Position numbers and translations under genes: made by a program. Of a stretch of DNA of 64,000 nt, positions 8,094 to 16,754 are shown one piece after another; the first letter of the stretch is position 1, and each line of letters begins with the position of its first letter. The notes under the pieces were generated by a model. It searched no databases. It had not been told where the DNA came from and saw only the letters and a list, made by a program, of their open reading frames with translations. Origin of the DNA: Leifsonia poae (GTDB lineage Bacteria > Actinomycetota > Actinomycetes > Actinomycetales > Microbacteriaceae); the NCBI RefSeq assembly GCF_020009625.1, contig NZ_JAIHLP010000002.1, positions 2,480,001 through 2,544,000 of the forward strand, given 5' to 3'.

Positions 8094-9208
8094 GTGACCC
8101 GAATCGTGGCGGTGGCGCCGGTGGTGCCAGCGCGGAGCTACCCGCAGACGGAGATCACCGCGGCGCTTCTGACGATGATCACCTCCGACCCTGGCCGGCA
8201 GGCCGTGATGCGCCGCGTCCACGCCTCGAGCGGAGTGGAAACGCGCAACCTGGTGATGCCGTTGGAGCGGTACAGCGCCCTCGCCTCGTTCCAGGAGTCG
8301 AACGACTACTTCATCGCCGAGGGCACCACGCTGGCCGAGCGCGCGCTCACCGCGGCCCTCGCGACGGCGGGCCTCGCGCCGGCCGATGTCGACTTTCTGC
8401 TGTTCACCTCGGTGACCGGCATCGCCGCCCCGTCGATCGACGCCCAGCTCGTCGCACGCATGGGCCTGCGCCCCGACGTGAAACGCCTGCCCAGCTTCGG
8501 TCTCGGCTGCGTGGCGGGCGCCGCCGGAATCGCCCGCGTGCACGACTACCTGGTCGGACACCCGAACGAGGTCGCTGTGCTGCTCTCGGTGGAACTGTGC
8601 TCACTGACGGTGCAGGCGAGCGACGACTCGATGGCGAACATCGTGGCCAGCGGCCTATTCGGTGACGGCGCCGCGGCGGTGATCATGGTGGGCGATCGCC
8701 GCGCCCAGCAGCTCGGCCTTCCCGGGCCTGAGGTCGTCGACACCCGCAGCCGCATCTACCCGGACACCGCCGATGTGATCGGCTGGGACATCGGAGGCAC
8801 GGGGTTCCGCATCGTGCTCAGCGCCGGCGTCCCCGAGGTGATCGACCGCAACTTCGCCGGGACGCCGCCGGGTTGCTCGCTGCGCACGACCTGACGATCG
8901 CCGATGTGGGTGCGTGGGCCGCGCATCCGGGTGGTCCGAAAGTTCTGGAGGCCTTCGCCCGGGCGCTCGACCTGCCCGACGGCGCCCTCGACGCCAGCTG
9001 GCGCTCACTGGCGAAAGTCGGCAACCTCTCGTCGGCGGCCGTGCTGCATGTGCTGGCCGAATTGATGGATACGCAGCCTGCGGCCGGCACCCATGGGCTG
9101 CTGTTCGCGCTCGGACCCGGTGTGACCGCCGAACTCGTGCTGCTGCGCTGGGCGGACGGCGCCGACTCCGAGGCGTCGGGCCCGGCTGAGATCGGCACGG
9201 CCGCGTGA
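8094..9208 (+). pseudogene. Type III polyketide synthase (alkylresorcinol/alkylpyrone synthase-like), frameshifted
   Basis: Chalcone/stilbene synthase-fold protein of about 371 residues if the frame is restored. The catalytic triad is complete: Cys in FGLGCVAGAAG, His in AAHPGGPKV, Asn in VGNLSSA. Residues 1-256 read from GTG 8094. Near 8858-8862 the frame shifts by one base and continues as [15 protein letters not shown] to a stop at 9206-9208. Restoring one C (GGGAC to GGCGAC) gives an uninterrupted protein. Together with the methyltransferase and flavoprotein that follow it matches the srsABC layout of Streptomyces griseus, which makes methylated alkylresorcinols and alkylquinones. The break may be a sequencing error. 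Confidence 0.85.
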
Positions 9209-9729
9209 TCCTGTACACGGTGCTGGTGCTCGCCACCGGCGTCGAGCGCCTGGTCGAGCTCGTGGTCTCCGCGCGCAACGCCCGGTGGTCGTTCGCCCGG
9301 GGCGGCATCGAGTTCGGTCGGGGGCACTTTCCGCCGATGGTCGCACTGCACACCGGGCTGCTGCTCGCCTGCTTGGCGGAGGTGTGGTTCGGCGGGCGGC
9401 CGTTCCTCCCGTGGCTCGGCTGGCCGATGTTCGCGCTGGTGCTGGCCAGCCAGGGCCTGCGCTGGTGGTGCATCGCGGTGCTGGGCCCCCGCTGGAACAC
9501 CCGGGTGATCATCGTGCGAGGGCTGCCGCTGGTGAATCGTGGACCGTACCGTTGGCTCCGTCACCCCAACTATGTGGCCGTCGTGGTCGAAGGTTTCGCG
9601 TTGCCGCTCGTGCACACCGCCTGGATCACCGCGCTCGCCTTCACTGTGCTGAACGCGATCCTCCTGCTCGCCGTGCGCATCCCGTGCGAGAACCGCGCGC
9701 TCGCGACGGTGATGCCGGCCCGGCCATGA
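9205..9729 (+). CDS. Isoprenylcysteine carboxyl methyltransferase-family protein (SrsB-like)
   Basis: 174-residue integral membrane methyltransferase-like protein with about four hydrophobic helices. The family signature is near the C-terminus ([19 protein letters not shown]), where the SAM-binding loop lies. GTG 9205 overlaps the synthase stop (GTGA) and the gene's own stop overlaps the next start (ATGA), so the three genes are translationally coupled. In srsABC the homologous enzyme O-methylates the alkylresorcinol made by the type III synthase; the same role is inferred here. Confidence 0.87.
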   Translation: MILYTVLVLATGVERLVELVVSARNARWSFARGGIEFGRGHFPPMVALHTGLLLACLAEVWFGGRPFLPWLGWPMFALVLASQGLRWWCIAVLGPRWNTRVIIVRGLPLVNRGPYRWLRHPNYVAVVVEGFALPLVHTAWITALAFTVLNAILLLAVRIPCENRALATVMPARP

Positions 9730-10778
9730 CGGCGAAAGACGCCGACCTTCTCGTGGTCGGCGCCGGCCCGGTCGGGCTCGCGGCGGCCATCGAGGCCCGC
9801 CTCGCCGGACAGGACGTGCTGCTCGTGGAAGCGCGGGAGGGCCCGATCGACAAGGCCTGCGGCGAAGGGCTGATGCCGGGAGCCCTGACGGCGCTGCGCC
9901 GGATCGGCGTCGACCCGGCCGGCCACGACCTCGCCGGGATCGCGTACCTGAACGCGGACCATCGAGTGGAGCATCGCTTCACCGGCGGAGGCGGACGCGG
10001 GGTGCGGCGAACCGTTCTGCAGGCCGCGCTCGCGGCCCGAGCCGCGGACCTCGGCGTGCGCTTCGTGCGCGGCCGGGTGACCGGGGCAGAACAGGGGGGC
10101 GGGAGCGCGTCCGTGCGGATCGCCGAAGGGGGAACCGTGCTCACCGCGCCCTGGCTGATCGCCGCCGACGGGCTGCACTCGCCCATCCGCCGCCACCTCG
10201 GCCTGGAACGGGCGCCGCAGCCGGAACGCCGCCGCCGGTTCGGACTCCGACGGCACTACGCGCTCGCACCGTGGACCGATTTCGTCGAAGTGCATTGGGC
10301 GGGTGCGGTGGAGGCGTACGTCACGCCGGTCGGTCCGCAGACGGTGGGCATCGCGGTGCTCGGTCCGCGGAACCTGCGCTTGGACGAGGCGCTCGCCGGC
10401 ATCCCGCAGCTCGCCGAACGTCTGGGCGCCGCGGACGCGTCGACTCCGGTGCGCGGAGCCGGTCCGCTGCTGCAGCGGACGAGCGCCCGCACGCAGGGCC
10501 GGGTGCTGCTGGTCGGTGACGCCTCCGGATACGTAGACGCACTCACCGGCGAAGGGATGCGCGTCGGCTTCGCGCAGGCCCGCTCCGCCGTCGACGCGGT
10601 GCTCGCCGGGCGGCCGCAGCAGTACGAGCGGGCCTGGCGCACGGAGACCCGAGACTTCCGGCTGCTCACCACGGCGCTGGTCCGGGTCGCCCGGTCGCCG
10701 TTGCGCGGCCGGATCGTTCCCCTCGCGGCAGCATGCCCCGGCCTCTACGGACGCGTCGTCGAGCGCCTCGCCCGCTGA
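9726..10778 (+). CDS. FAD-dependent monooxygenase / geranylgeranyl-reductase-like oxidoreductase (SrsC-like)
   Basis: 350-residue flavoprotein. The N-terminal FAD dinucleotide motif is VVGAGPVGLAAAIEA, followed by KACGEGLMPGAL. The second FAD motif is RVLLVGDASGYVDALTGEGM at about residue 260. The third gene of the polyketide operon, coupled by ATGA to the methyltransferase. By analogy with SrsC it would hydroxylate the resorcinol ring to give an alkylquinone. It also resembles geranylgeranyl reductases, so ring or chain reduction cannot be excluded. Confidence 0.85.
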   Translation: MTAKDADLLVVGAGPVGLAAAIEARLAGQDVLLVEAREGPIDKACGEGLMPGALTALRRIGVDPAGHDLAGIAYLNADHRVEHRFTGGGGRGVRRTVLQAALAARAADLGVRFVRGRVTGAEQGGGSASVRIAEGGTVLTAPWLIAADGLHSPIRRHLGLERAPQPERRRRFGLRRHYALAPWTDFVEVHWAGAVEAYVTPVGPQTVGIAVLGPRNLRLDEALAGIPQLAERLGAADASTPVRGAGPLLQRTSARTQGRVLLVGDASGYVDALTGEGMRVGFAQARSAVDAVLAGRPQQYERAWRTETRDFRLLTTALVRVARSPLRGRIVPLAAACPGLYGRVVERLAR

Positions 10779-10815
10779 GGCCCCACTGGCGCCGGGGCAG
10801 GGCTAGCCATAGAGT

Positions 10816-10839
10816 ATGTGAAACAGTCAACGATCACAT
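10816..10839. promoter_or_regulatory. Inverted repeat ATGTGA-N12-TCACAT upstream of the RHH protein gene
   Basis: Two 6-bp arms separated by 12 bases. It lies in the 82-base gap before GTG 10861, unusually AT-rich for this window. Could be a site for the encoded ribbon-helix-helix protein or for a Crp-like regulator (TGTGA/TCACA arms). Confidence 0.35.
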
Positions 10840-10851
10840 GCAATATATTGC
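10840..10851. promoter_or_regulatory. 12-bp perfect palindrome GCAATATATTGC
   Basis: Directly follows the ATGTGA/TCACAT repeat and ends nine bases before GTG 10861; it contains a TATATT box that could be the -10. Autoregulation by the downstream protein is an inference. Confidence 0.35.
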
Positions 10852-10860
10852 GAGGTCCCC

Positions 10861-11238
10861 GTGGGTAGTTCTCTTTCGGCCGAAAGCCACGATCCCGACC
10901 CCGGCACTTCCGTCTCGCCGGATGCTCAGGGGCCTGTGGGCGCGCGCGAAACCGCCTCCGAGTTCCGTGCCGCACGCAGCTCCGTCGTCGGCGCCGCGGG
11001 AGCAACCGGCCCGATGCGACGGACGACGATCACCTTCTACATCACCGAAGGTCTGCGCGACCGCGCCCGCGGTGCCTACCGCGCCACCTCATTCTTCGAG
11101 CAGGACAGCAGCTGGTCCGAGATGCTCAACAAGGCGCTTCTCGCGGAGGTCGAGCGTCGGGAGCGGGCGCACAACGCGGGGGAGAGATTCGCCGGAAACG
11201 GGAAACCGCTCGCCCCCGGGCGGCCGATCGGATTCTAG
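10861..11238 (+). CDS. Ribbon-helix-helix protein, ParB C-terminal-like
   Basis: 125 residues. The first 55 are polar and probably disordered. The C-terminal half begins RRTTITFYITEGL, a beta-strand followed by two helices (EGLRDRARGAY and SWSEMLNKALLAEVERRE), which is the ribbon-helix-helix pattern. It resembles the RHH centromere-binding ParB known from the Leifsonia plasmid pCXC100, so DNA binding is likely. No ParA gene is nearby, so a partition role is not supported by context. Start GTG 10861 follows a GAGG five bases upstream. Convergent with the phosphatase gene at 11248. Confidence 0.62.
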   Translation: MGSSLSAESHDPDPGTSVSPDAQGPVGARETASEFRAARSSVVGAAGATGPMRRTTITFYITEGLRDRARGAYRATSFFEQDSSWSEMLNKALLAEVERRERAHNAGERFAGNGKPLAPGRPIGF

Positions 11239-11247
11239 GCGGTGTTC

Positions 11248-11924
11248 CTAGCCGAGAAGCAGCGAGCTGAGCTGGTCGGTGGAGTGAACCACGGCGATCG
11301 CCCCGACGGCCTCCGCGGGCGAGCCGTAACCCCATTCGACGAGGATGGTCGGCAGCCCGTTCTCCGCGGCCCCCTCCACATCGAAGGCGCGGTCTCCGAC
11401 CATTACTGTCTGTGCGAGGTCGACGCCCTGTTCGGTGAGACGACGGAGGGCCTCGGCGACGACCTCCGATTTCGCGCTGCGCGACTCGTCTTCGGTGGCA
11501 CCGGCGATCACATCGAAATGCCGGGCGAGGTCGAAATGCTCCAAGATGCGCTTCGCCTGCAGTTCGGGCTTGCTGGTGGCCACGGCGAGCGGGATCCCCG
11601 CCTCGTTCAGGCGCGAGAGCAGCCCCCGGATGCCGGGGAAGACCGCGCTGTCGAAGGCGCCGTGCTCATGGTACGAGGCACGGTAGACGGTGAGCGCATC
11701 GCGAGCCTCGGCCTCGGTCAGACCGGCGAACTGCTGCAGCGAGTCGAGCAGCGGCGGCCCGACGTATTCGACGAGTCGGGCAGGGAGGGAACGGGCAGCC
11801 CGAACGTCTCGAACGTCGAGACGAGGGAGGCGGTGATGCCGGGTGCGGAGTCGGTGAGGGTTCCGTCGAGGTCGAACAGGATGCAGGTCCAGGTTCGCGT
11901 GACGGTGGGGGTCGGATTGGTCAT
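11248..11924 (-). pseudogene. HAD-superfamily phosphatase (phosphoglycolate phosphatase-like), frameshifted
   Basis: About 225 residues when the frame is repaired. The nucleophile motif FDLDGTLTDS is at the N-terminus (start ATG 11924), motif II is VATSKPELQ and the C-terminal acidic motif is VMVGDRAFDVEGA. The frame breaks near 11772-11778, between FGLPVPSLP and LVEYVGPPLLD. One missing G (GACTC for GAGCTC) explains it. The protein is a HAD subfamily IA hydrolase acting on small phosphate esters; the substrate is not determined. Downstream of nucS and the SseB-like gene on the same strand, with a 43-base gap. Confidence 0.8.
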
Positions 11925-11967
11925 AACCGTCCAATGGTAGGTGAGGGTTCTCGAAGAATGCTCGGTG

Positions 11968-12384
11968 TCAGCCGAGTGCGGCCTCGATGTGGGAGCGGGC
12001 GACCACCATCGTCTCGTCGGCGCCCGGGTTGAACTGGACCGCCACGAAGTCGGCCGAGGCGATGAAGCCGAGCGCCTCGGTGGCGGGAACGATCACGGCC
12101 TGTACCGGAGCCCCCTCGCCCGCGGCGGTGTTCGCCACCGCACCCTGAAGGACCTTCATCGAGGTGAACAGGGGGAGCACCGCTTCCCCCGTCGTCGACG
12201 AGATCGTGCGCAGGGTCGTGTTCTCCGGCGTCGATCCGGTGACGTCGACGACCAGGCCGCCGGTGACGGCGGCGGCGAGCAGTGCATCCAAGTTCTCGCG
12301 GCTCGGCTCGGCGACGATCGCGGTGAGCGCCTTGCGCACCGGCACGTTCTCGTAGCTGGCGGGGAACCGCGGCTTCGGGGCCAT
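11968..12384 (-). CDS. SseB-family protein
   Basis: 138 residues, matching the SseB N-terminal domain found singly in actinobacteria: PVRKALTAIVAEPSRENLD at the start and a central DVTGSTPENTTLRTISS core. ATG 12384 shares its A with the nucS stop (TGATG), so the two are coupled; the longer upstream frame would overlap nucS and was rejected. Biochemical function unknown; the fold is described in enhanced serine-sensitivity proteins. Cytoplasmic, no signal or membrane segment. Confidence 0.75.
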   Translation of the reverse strand: MAPKPRFPASYENVPVRKALTAIVAEPSRENLDALLAAAVTGGLVVDVTGSTPENTTLRTISSTTGEAVLPLFTSMKVLQGAVANTAAGEGAPVQAVIVPATEALGFIASADFVAVQFNPGADETMVVARSHIEAALG

Positions 12385-13079
12385 CAGAACAACCTGCTGT
12401 CGCTGTCGTCGAGCCCGCGCATGGCGTCGTAGTCGAGAACGAGGCACCGGATGCCGCGATCCTCGGCGAGAGTGCGGGCCTGCGGCTTGATCTCCTGGGC
12501 GGCGAACACACCCTGGACCGGCGCGAGGTGCGGGTCGCGGTTCATCAGTTCGAGGTAGCGGGTGAGCTGCTCGACCCCGTCGATGTCGCCGCGGCGTTTC
12601 AGCTCGACGGCGACCGAGCCGCCCGTCTCATCCCGAGCCAGGATGTCGACCGGCCCGATGGCGGTCATGTACTCGCGGCGCACCAGCACGTGGCCGTCGC
12701 CGAGGAGGTGGATCTGTTCCGCGAGCAGCTTCTGCAGGTGGGCTTCGACGCCGTCTTTCTGCAGGCCGGGATCGACACCCAGCTCGTGCGCCGAATCGTG
12801 CAGCACCTCGTGGATCGAGACGACGAGCATATCCGCCGTCTTGGCCTGGGTGACCTTCCAGACTTCGGTCACCCCGGCGGCGGCCTGGGCCTCGTCGGGC
12901 TCGATCACCGAGAGGGTGCAGGGCGGGCTCATCCAGTTCAACGGCTTGTACGAGCCGCCGTCGGAGTGCACCAGCAGGCTGCCGTCGGACTTCAGCATGA
13001 GCAGCCGGTTCGCCAGCGGCAGATGCGCGCTGAGGCGTCCGGCGTAGTCGACGGAGCAATGGGCTATGACGAGACGCAC
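12384..13079 (-). CDS. nucS: Mismatch-specific endonuclease NucS (EndoMS)
   Basis: 231 residues, full length. The nuclease domain carries the catalytic Asp/Glu-x-Lys set in GPVDILARD and VAVELKRRG. The C-terminus ends DDSDSRLF, a beta-clamp-binding tail. NucS cuts both strands at G-T and related mismatches and takes the place of MutS/MutL in most actinobacteria and some archaea. Start GTG 13079 lies six bases after a TAGGAT box with no Shine-Dalgarno, so the mRNA is probably leaderless. Divergent from the lactonase at 13136. Confidence 0.95.
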   Translation of the reverse strand: MRLVIAHCSVDYAGRLSAHLPLANRLLMLKSDGSLLVHSDGGSYKPLNWMSPPCTLSVIEPDEAQAAAGVTEVWKVTQAKTADMLVVSIHEVLHDSAHELGVDPGLQKDGVEAHLQKLLAEQIHLLGDGHVLVRREYMTAIGPVDILARDETGGSVAVELKRRGDIDGVEQLTRYLELMNRDPHLAPVQGVFAAQEIKPQARTLAEDRGIRCLVLDYDAMRGLDDSDSRLF

Positions 13080-13085
13080 CGGACA

Positions 13086-13091
13086 ATCCTA
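13086..13091 (-). promoter_or_regulatory. Predicted -10 box of nucS
   Basis: TAGGAT on the minus strand, six bases from GTG 13079. Confidence 0.5.
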
Positions 13092-13135
13092 AACCGTGGC
13101 GGGGATGCGTCCCCGGCCGCTGGCAGGATGGGCTC

Positions 13136-14181
13136 ATGACCCGCGATCTGCTCATCGGCACGTACACCGAAACCCTCCCGCACGTCCACGGCCGAGCGGA
13201 TGGCATCCTCACCGCCCGCTTCGACGGCGACCGGGTCACAGACCAGGAGGTCGCCGCCGTCGTGACCAACCCGTCGTGGGTCACCGCCACCGCCGACGGT
13301 TCCCGCGTGTACAGCGTGATCGAAACCGCGCCTGCGGGTGGGGTCGCCGCCTACGCTCGGGATGCGGTGGGCGCGCTGACCCCGTTGGGCGAGGTGGCGG
13401 TCGTCGGCGCGGAACCCGCCCATCTCGTGCTCGACCCGAGCGAGCGGTTTCTGCTGGTCGGCGCCTACGGGGGCGGTTCGTTCTCCGTGTTCGCGCTCGA
13501 CGCCTCCGGTGCCATCGGCCGGCGCACGGCGTTCGTGCAGCACGAGGGGAGCGGATCGGGCCTGGAACGGCAGGCGGCCCCGCATGTGCACCAGCTCCAG
13601 TTCGACCCTCGCACCGGCGACCTCGCGGTCGTCGACCTCGGCCTCGGCGCGGTGCTCTTCTTCGCGTTCGGCGACGACGGAACGGTCACAGCGCTCCCCG
13701 ACGCGACCGTTATCACCGGTGAGGCCGGCCCGCGGCACCTGGCCTTCCACCCGAGCGGTGCTCACGCCTTCCTGGTGAACGAGCTCGACAGCACCCTCAC
13801 CCTGCTGCACCGCGTGGGCGACCGGTTCGAGATCGCGGGAAGCGCATCCGCTCGCCCCGACGAGGCCTCGGGCGAGAGCTTCGCCGCCGCCGTGCGCGTG
13901 TCGGAGGACGGGGGCACCGTGTTCGCGACGAACCGTGGTGACGACACGATCGCCGTGTTCGCCTTCGACGTCGCGACCGAAGCGCTCACCCTGCTGACGG
14001 TGGTGCCGACGCAGGGTGCCGCGCCGCGCGACCTCATCGTGGCGCCGGGGGCGAACGGATTCTCGTGGCGAATCAGGACAGCTCGTCGATCGCCGTGTTC
14101 TCGTTCGACAGCGCGACGCGTTCCCTCGACGTCGTCTCGCTCACCGAAGTGCCCACTCCCGTCTGCCTGCACCTCCTCTGA
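13136..14181 (+). pseudogene. Lactonase-family seven-bladed propeller (6-phosphogluconolactonase-like), frameshifted
   Basis: About 348 residues after repair. N-terminal DLLIGTYTETLPHV, then repeats of the type PAHLVLDPSERFLLVGAYG and PRHLAFHPSGAHAFLVNE mark the Lactonase (PF10282) beta-propeller. Near 14054-14058 the frame slips: VAPGAN should continue as RILVANQDSSSIAVF to a stop at 14179-14181. A missing C (AACGG for AACCGG) restores it. Members hydrolyse 6-phosphogluconolactone or other lactones; specificity is not visible. ATG 13136 follows CAGGAT by six bases. Possible sequencing error, so the gene may be intact in the organism. Confidence 0.8.
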
Positions 14182-14225
14182 CCAGCCCCTGCCCCCCTGC
14201 CCCCCCCTCCACCCCTTCGCCCTCG

Positions 14226-14291
14226 GCGCGAACATTTGCGCCACATGTGGAGAGTGCCGTCGCCGGAGGCGACATTTGTGGCAAATGCGCG
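14226..14291. repeat. Nested imperfect inverted repeat between convergent genes
   Basis: GTCGCC-GGA-GGCGAC (14259-14273) is a perfect hairpin at the centre. Around it, ACATTTGCGCCACATGT on the left is imperfectly mirrored by ACATTTGTGGCAAATGCG on the right. CATTTG-TGG-CAAATG (14273-14287) is a further perfect small hairpin. The 160-base gap is flanked by a C-rich run (14189-14214) and a G-rich run (14304-14341), extending the symmetry. Likely a bidirectional terminator or REP-like element; no T-tract. Confidence 0.55.
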
Positions 14292-14305
14292 GGCGCATTG
14301 CCGGA

Positions 14306-14325
14306 GGGGTGGGGTGGGGCAAGGG
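14306..14325 (+). other. Potential G-quadruplex motif
   Basis: Four G-runs (4, 4, 4 and 3 Gs) separated by loops of one, one and three bases, in the gap between the convergent lactonase and MFS genes. Fits the standard G4 pattern; formation in vivo is not known. Confidence 0.5.
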
Positions 14326-14341
14326 CGGGATGAGGGGCGGG

Positions 14342-15611
14342 TTAGACGCTTTCGGAGGAGGAGGAGGGCTCCGGTGCGGTTTTGCGGGAGCGGGAGGATT
14401 CGCGCACCGCCGGTGCCGCCAGGAAGGCAGCGATGAGCAGCACCAGGATGAGGTAGAGCGCGTTGAGCAGGCCGAAGTCTTTGCCGAGGAAGCCGATCAG
14501 AGGTGGTCCGACGAGGAAGGCGCAGTAGCCGATGATGGCCACGGCGCTCACCCGAGCCGCCGGGTTGGCGGCGCCGTCGGCTGCGGCCGACATTCCGAGC
14601 GGGAAGCCGAGGGAGACGCCGAACCCCCAGAGCACGGTGCCGACGATGACCAACCAGAGCGGTCCGCCGAGGATGAAGATGAGCAGCCCCGCGGCACCGA
14701 ACCCGGCCGTGATGCGGATGGCGGTCACCCGGCCGATGCGGTCGACGAGCGGCCCGCCGAGCACGCGGCCGAGCGTCATCGCGGTCACGAAGAACCCGAA
14801 GACCAGGGCGCCGGTCGAATTGTCTTGGCCGTGCCCGTCGACCACGGCCAGGGAGATCCAGTCGTTGGCCGATCCTTCCCGAACGACATGCCGAGCATGA
14901 CGACGCCGATCAGGATGAGGCGCCAGTCGGCCCACACGGCGAGGTTCTCGCGCATCCGTTCGCGGAAGGGCACCGCCGGCTTCTCGCCGACCTCGTCGCC
15001 CAGGTCGGCCTCGCGCGGGATGAACCGCACGGCGATGATCGCGACGACGACGATCACGATCGCGGTGCCGGTGAGATGCCAGGACACGGCCACGTTCAGC
15101 GCGGCCATGGCGACGCCGATGCCCGCTCCGATCACGGTGCCGAGGCTGAAGCAGGCGTGCATCAGCGGCATCAGCGTTTTGCCGATCTCGCGTTCCACGG
15201 CGGTGCCTTCGACGTTCATCATGACGTCGACCATGCCGTTGCCGAAGCCGAGCAGGATGAGTCCGGCGGCGACGACCGGCACCGAGTGGGCGACCGATGC
15301 GCCCAGCCCGATCAGCACCATGCCGGCGGCGACGATGGCCAGCGCCGAAACCATGCCCTTGTGGGGGCCGAACCGCACGAGCACCGGTGACGATGCGGCG
15401 AGGCCGACGATGGCACCCACTGACAGTCCGAGGATGAGCAGGCCGATCGACGATGGGTCTTTTCCGAAGCCGAGGTCGTCGCGGACACCGGGGATGCGCG
15501 CCACCCAGGTGGCCATGGCGAGGCCGCTCAGAATGAAGACCATGAAGACGGCGTTGCGCCAGGCGGTGAGCTCTCGGCGGCTGCGGGGGTGGACGTGGTC
15601 GGCTGCGACAT
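14342..15611 (-). pseudogene. MFS transporter, frameshifted
   Basis: About 423 residues and twelve membrane segments if repaired. LTAWRNAVFMVFILSGLAMATWVARIP is typical of small-molecule or sugar MFS carriers near LacI genes. ATG 15611 has AGGA seven bases upstream, but its frame must shift near 15575-15580 (one C short) to enter the conserved RELTAW segment. A second break near 14876-14882 joins MLGMSFG to GSANDWISLAVVDGHG. Both need one added G/C. Divergent from a LacI gene with a 30-bp palindrome between them, so probably controlled by it. Substrate unknown. Confidence 0.78.
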
Positions 15612-15649
15612 CGTGGTTCCTGCGGTGCTCGGGTCGTGCTTGAAAAGGG

Positions 15650-15679
15650 GTCGAATCGTTTCGATCGAAACGATTCGAC
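15650..15679. promoter_or_regulatory. 30-bp perfect palindromic operator, MFS/LacI divergent promoter
   Basis: The left arm GTCGAATCGTTTCGA is followed directly by its exact reverse complement, ending one base before the -10 of the LacI gene (TAAGCT, 15680-15685). The core TCGTTTCGATCGAAACGA is LacI-type. Autoregulation and control of the MFS gene are inferred. Confidence 0.72.
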
Positions 15680-15685
15680 TAAGCT
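15680..15685 (+). promoter_or_regulatory. Predicted -10 box of the LacI gene at 15693
   Basis: TAAGCT, seven bases before GTG 15693 and abutting the 30-bp palindrome; leaderless start inferred. Confidence 0.5.
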
Positions 15686-15692
15686 ATCACAC

Positions 15693-16754
15693 GTGAACGA
15701 CACGAGCACCACCCCCACGCGCCCGACGCTGGCGGCCGTCGCACGGCTCGCCGGCGTCTCCAACTCCACGGCATCGCTGGCGTTCAGCGGCACCGGGCCC
15801 GTCTCCGACGCGACCCGCGACCGGGTGCTCGCCGCCGCGAAGGAGCTCAACTACGCCGGCCCCGATCCTCGCGCGCGCTCGCTGCGGCGAGGGCGGTCCG
15901 GCATCGTGGGCGTCGTGATGGAGGAGCGCGTGCGCGAGGCGTTCCACGACCCGATCAAGATCGCCCTGCTCGACGGTATCGCCCAGGCCATCGCCTCCAT
16001 CGAGGCGGGCCTGCTCATCCTGACCGACGCGGGCGGTGCCGCCCAGCGCATCGACGATGCCCCGATGGATGCGGTGGTGCTGATCGGCTGCAGTCCGCGC
16101 CTCGACGAGTCGGTCGCCCTGCTCCGTCAGCGCGGCATCCCGCTCGTCGCCATCGAGGGCGACCCGGACGACGATGTGCTCAGCATCGGCCAGGACAACC
16201 GGGAGGCCACCCGGGTCGCGGCGCAGCATCTCTACGATCTGGGCCACCGGGAGGTCGCGCTGGTCACTCTTCCGTTCGACCGGGACCGCACCCGCGGAGA
16301 GCTCACCGCCGAGCGCATCGCCTCGGGAACCTCGAACACGTCGTCGGAGCGGCTGGCCGGCGCGCGCGACGTCTTTCCGCAGGCCCCGGGTTATGTCACC
16401 CGGGGCTCGTTCGTCGAAGAGGGCCTTCTCGCCGGTCACGCCCTCCTCGACGACCCGGCGGGGCGGCCGACGGCGGTCATCGCGCAGAGCGATCTTCTCG
16501 CCGCCGGTGTCATCCGTGCGGCCGAGGAACTGGGCCTCACCGTTCCCGACGACCTCAGCGTCGTCGGTTTCGACGGTGTGCGCGTCGACGGTCTCTGGCC
16601 GTACGATCTCACCACGCTCGTGCAGCCCGCGGTGGACAAGGGTCGGGCGGCCGGCGCCGCCATCGTCGACATGCTCGAGGGTGTCGTCGCGCATCCCGCC
16701 ACGTTCACCAGCGTCTTCCACCAGGGGAACACGACAGCCCGGCCGTCCCGCTAG
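15693..16754 (+). CDS. LacI-family transcriptional regulator
   Basis: 353 residues. HTH at the N-terminus (TLAAVARLAGVSNSTASLAFSG), hinge ARSLRRGRSGIVGVV, then a periplasmic-binding-protein-like sensor ending DDLSVVGFDGVRVDGLWPYDLTTLVQP. GTG 15693 was preferred over GTG 15636, whose extra residues would be encoded by the operator itself. Neighbouring MFS transporter is the likely target. The inducer is probably a sugar or nucleoside but cannot be read from sequence. Confidence 0.9.
   Translation: MNDTSTTPTRPTLAAVARLAGVSNSTASLAFSGTGPVSDATRDRVLAAAKELNYAGPDPRARSLRRGRSGIVGVVMEERVREAFHDPIKIALLDGIAQAIASIEAGLLILTDAGGAAQRIDDAPMDAVVLIGCSPRLDESVALLRQRGIPLVAIEGDPDDDVLSIGQDNREATRVAAQHLYDLGHREVALVTLPFDRDRTRGELTAERIASGTSNTSSERLAGARDVFPQAPGYVTRGSFVEEGLLAGHALLDDPAGRPTAVIAQSDLLAAGVIRAAEELGLTVPDDLSVVGFDGVRVDGLWPYDLTTLVQPAVDKGRAAGAAIVDMLEGVVAHPATFTSVFHQGNTTARPSR

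Noticed and set aside
8858..8862. Programmed ribosomal frameshift in the type III polyketide synthase
   Set aside because: No slippery heptamer or downstream pseudoknot is evident, and seven other genes or sites show the same one-base loss, so sequence error is simpler.
10861..11238. Plasmid partition locus
   Set aside because: There is no ParA gene or iteron array; flanking genes are chromosomal.
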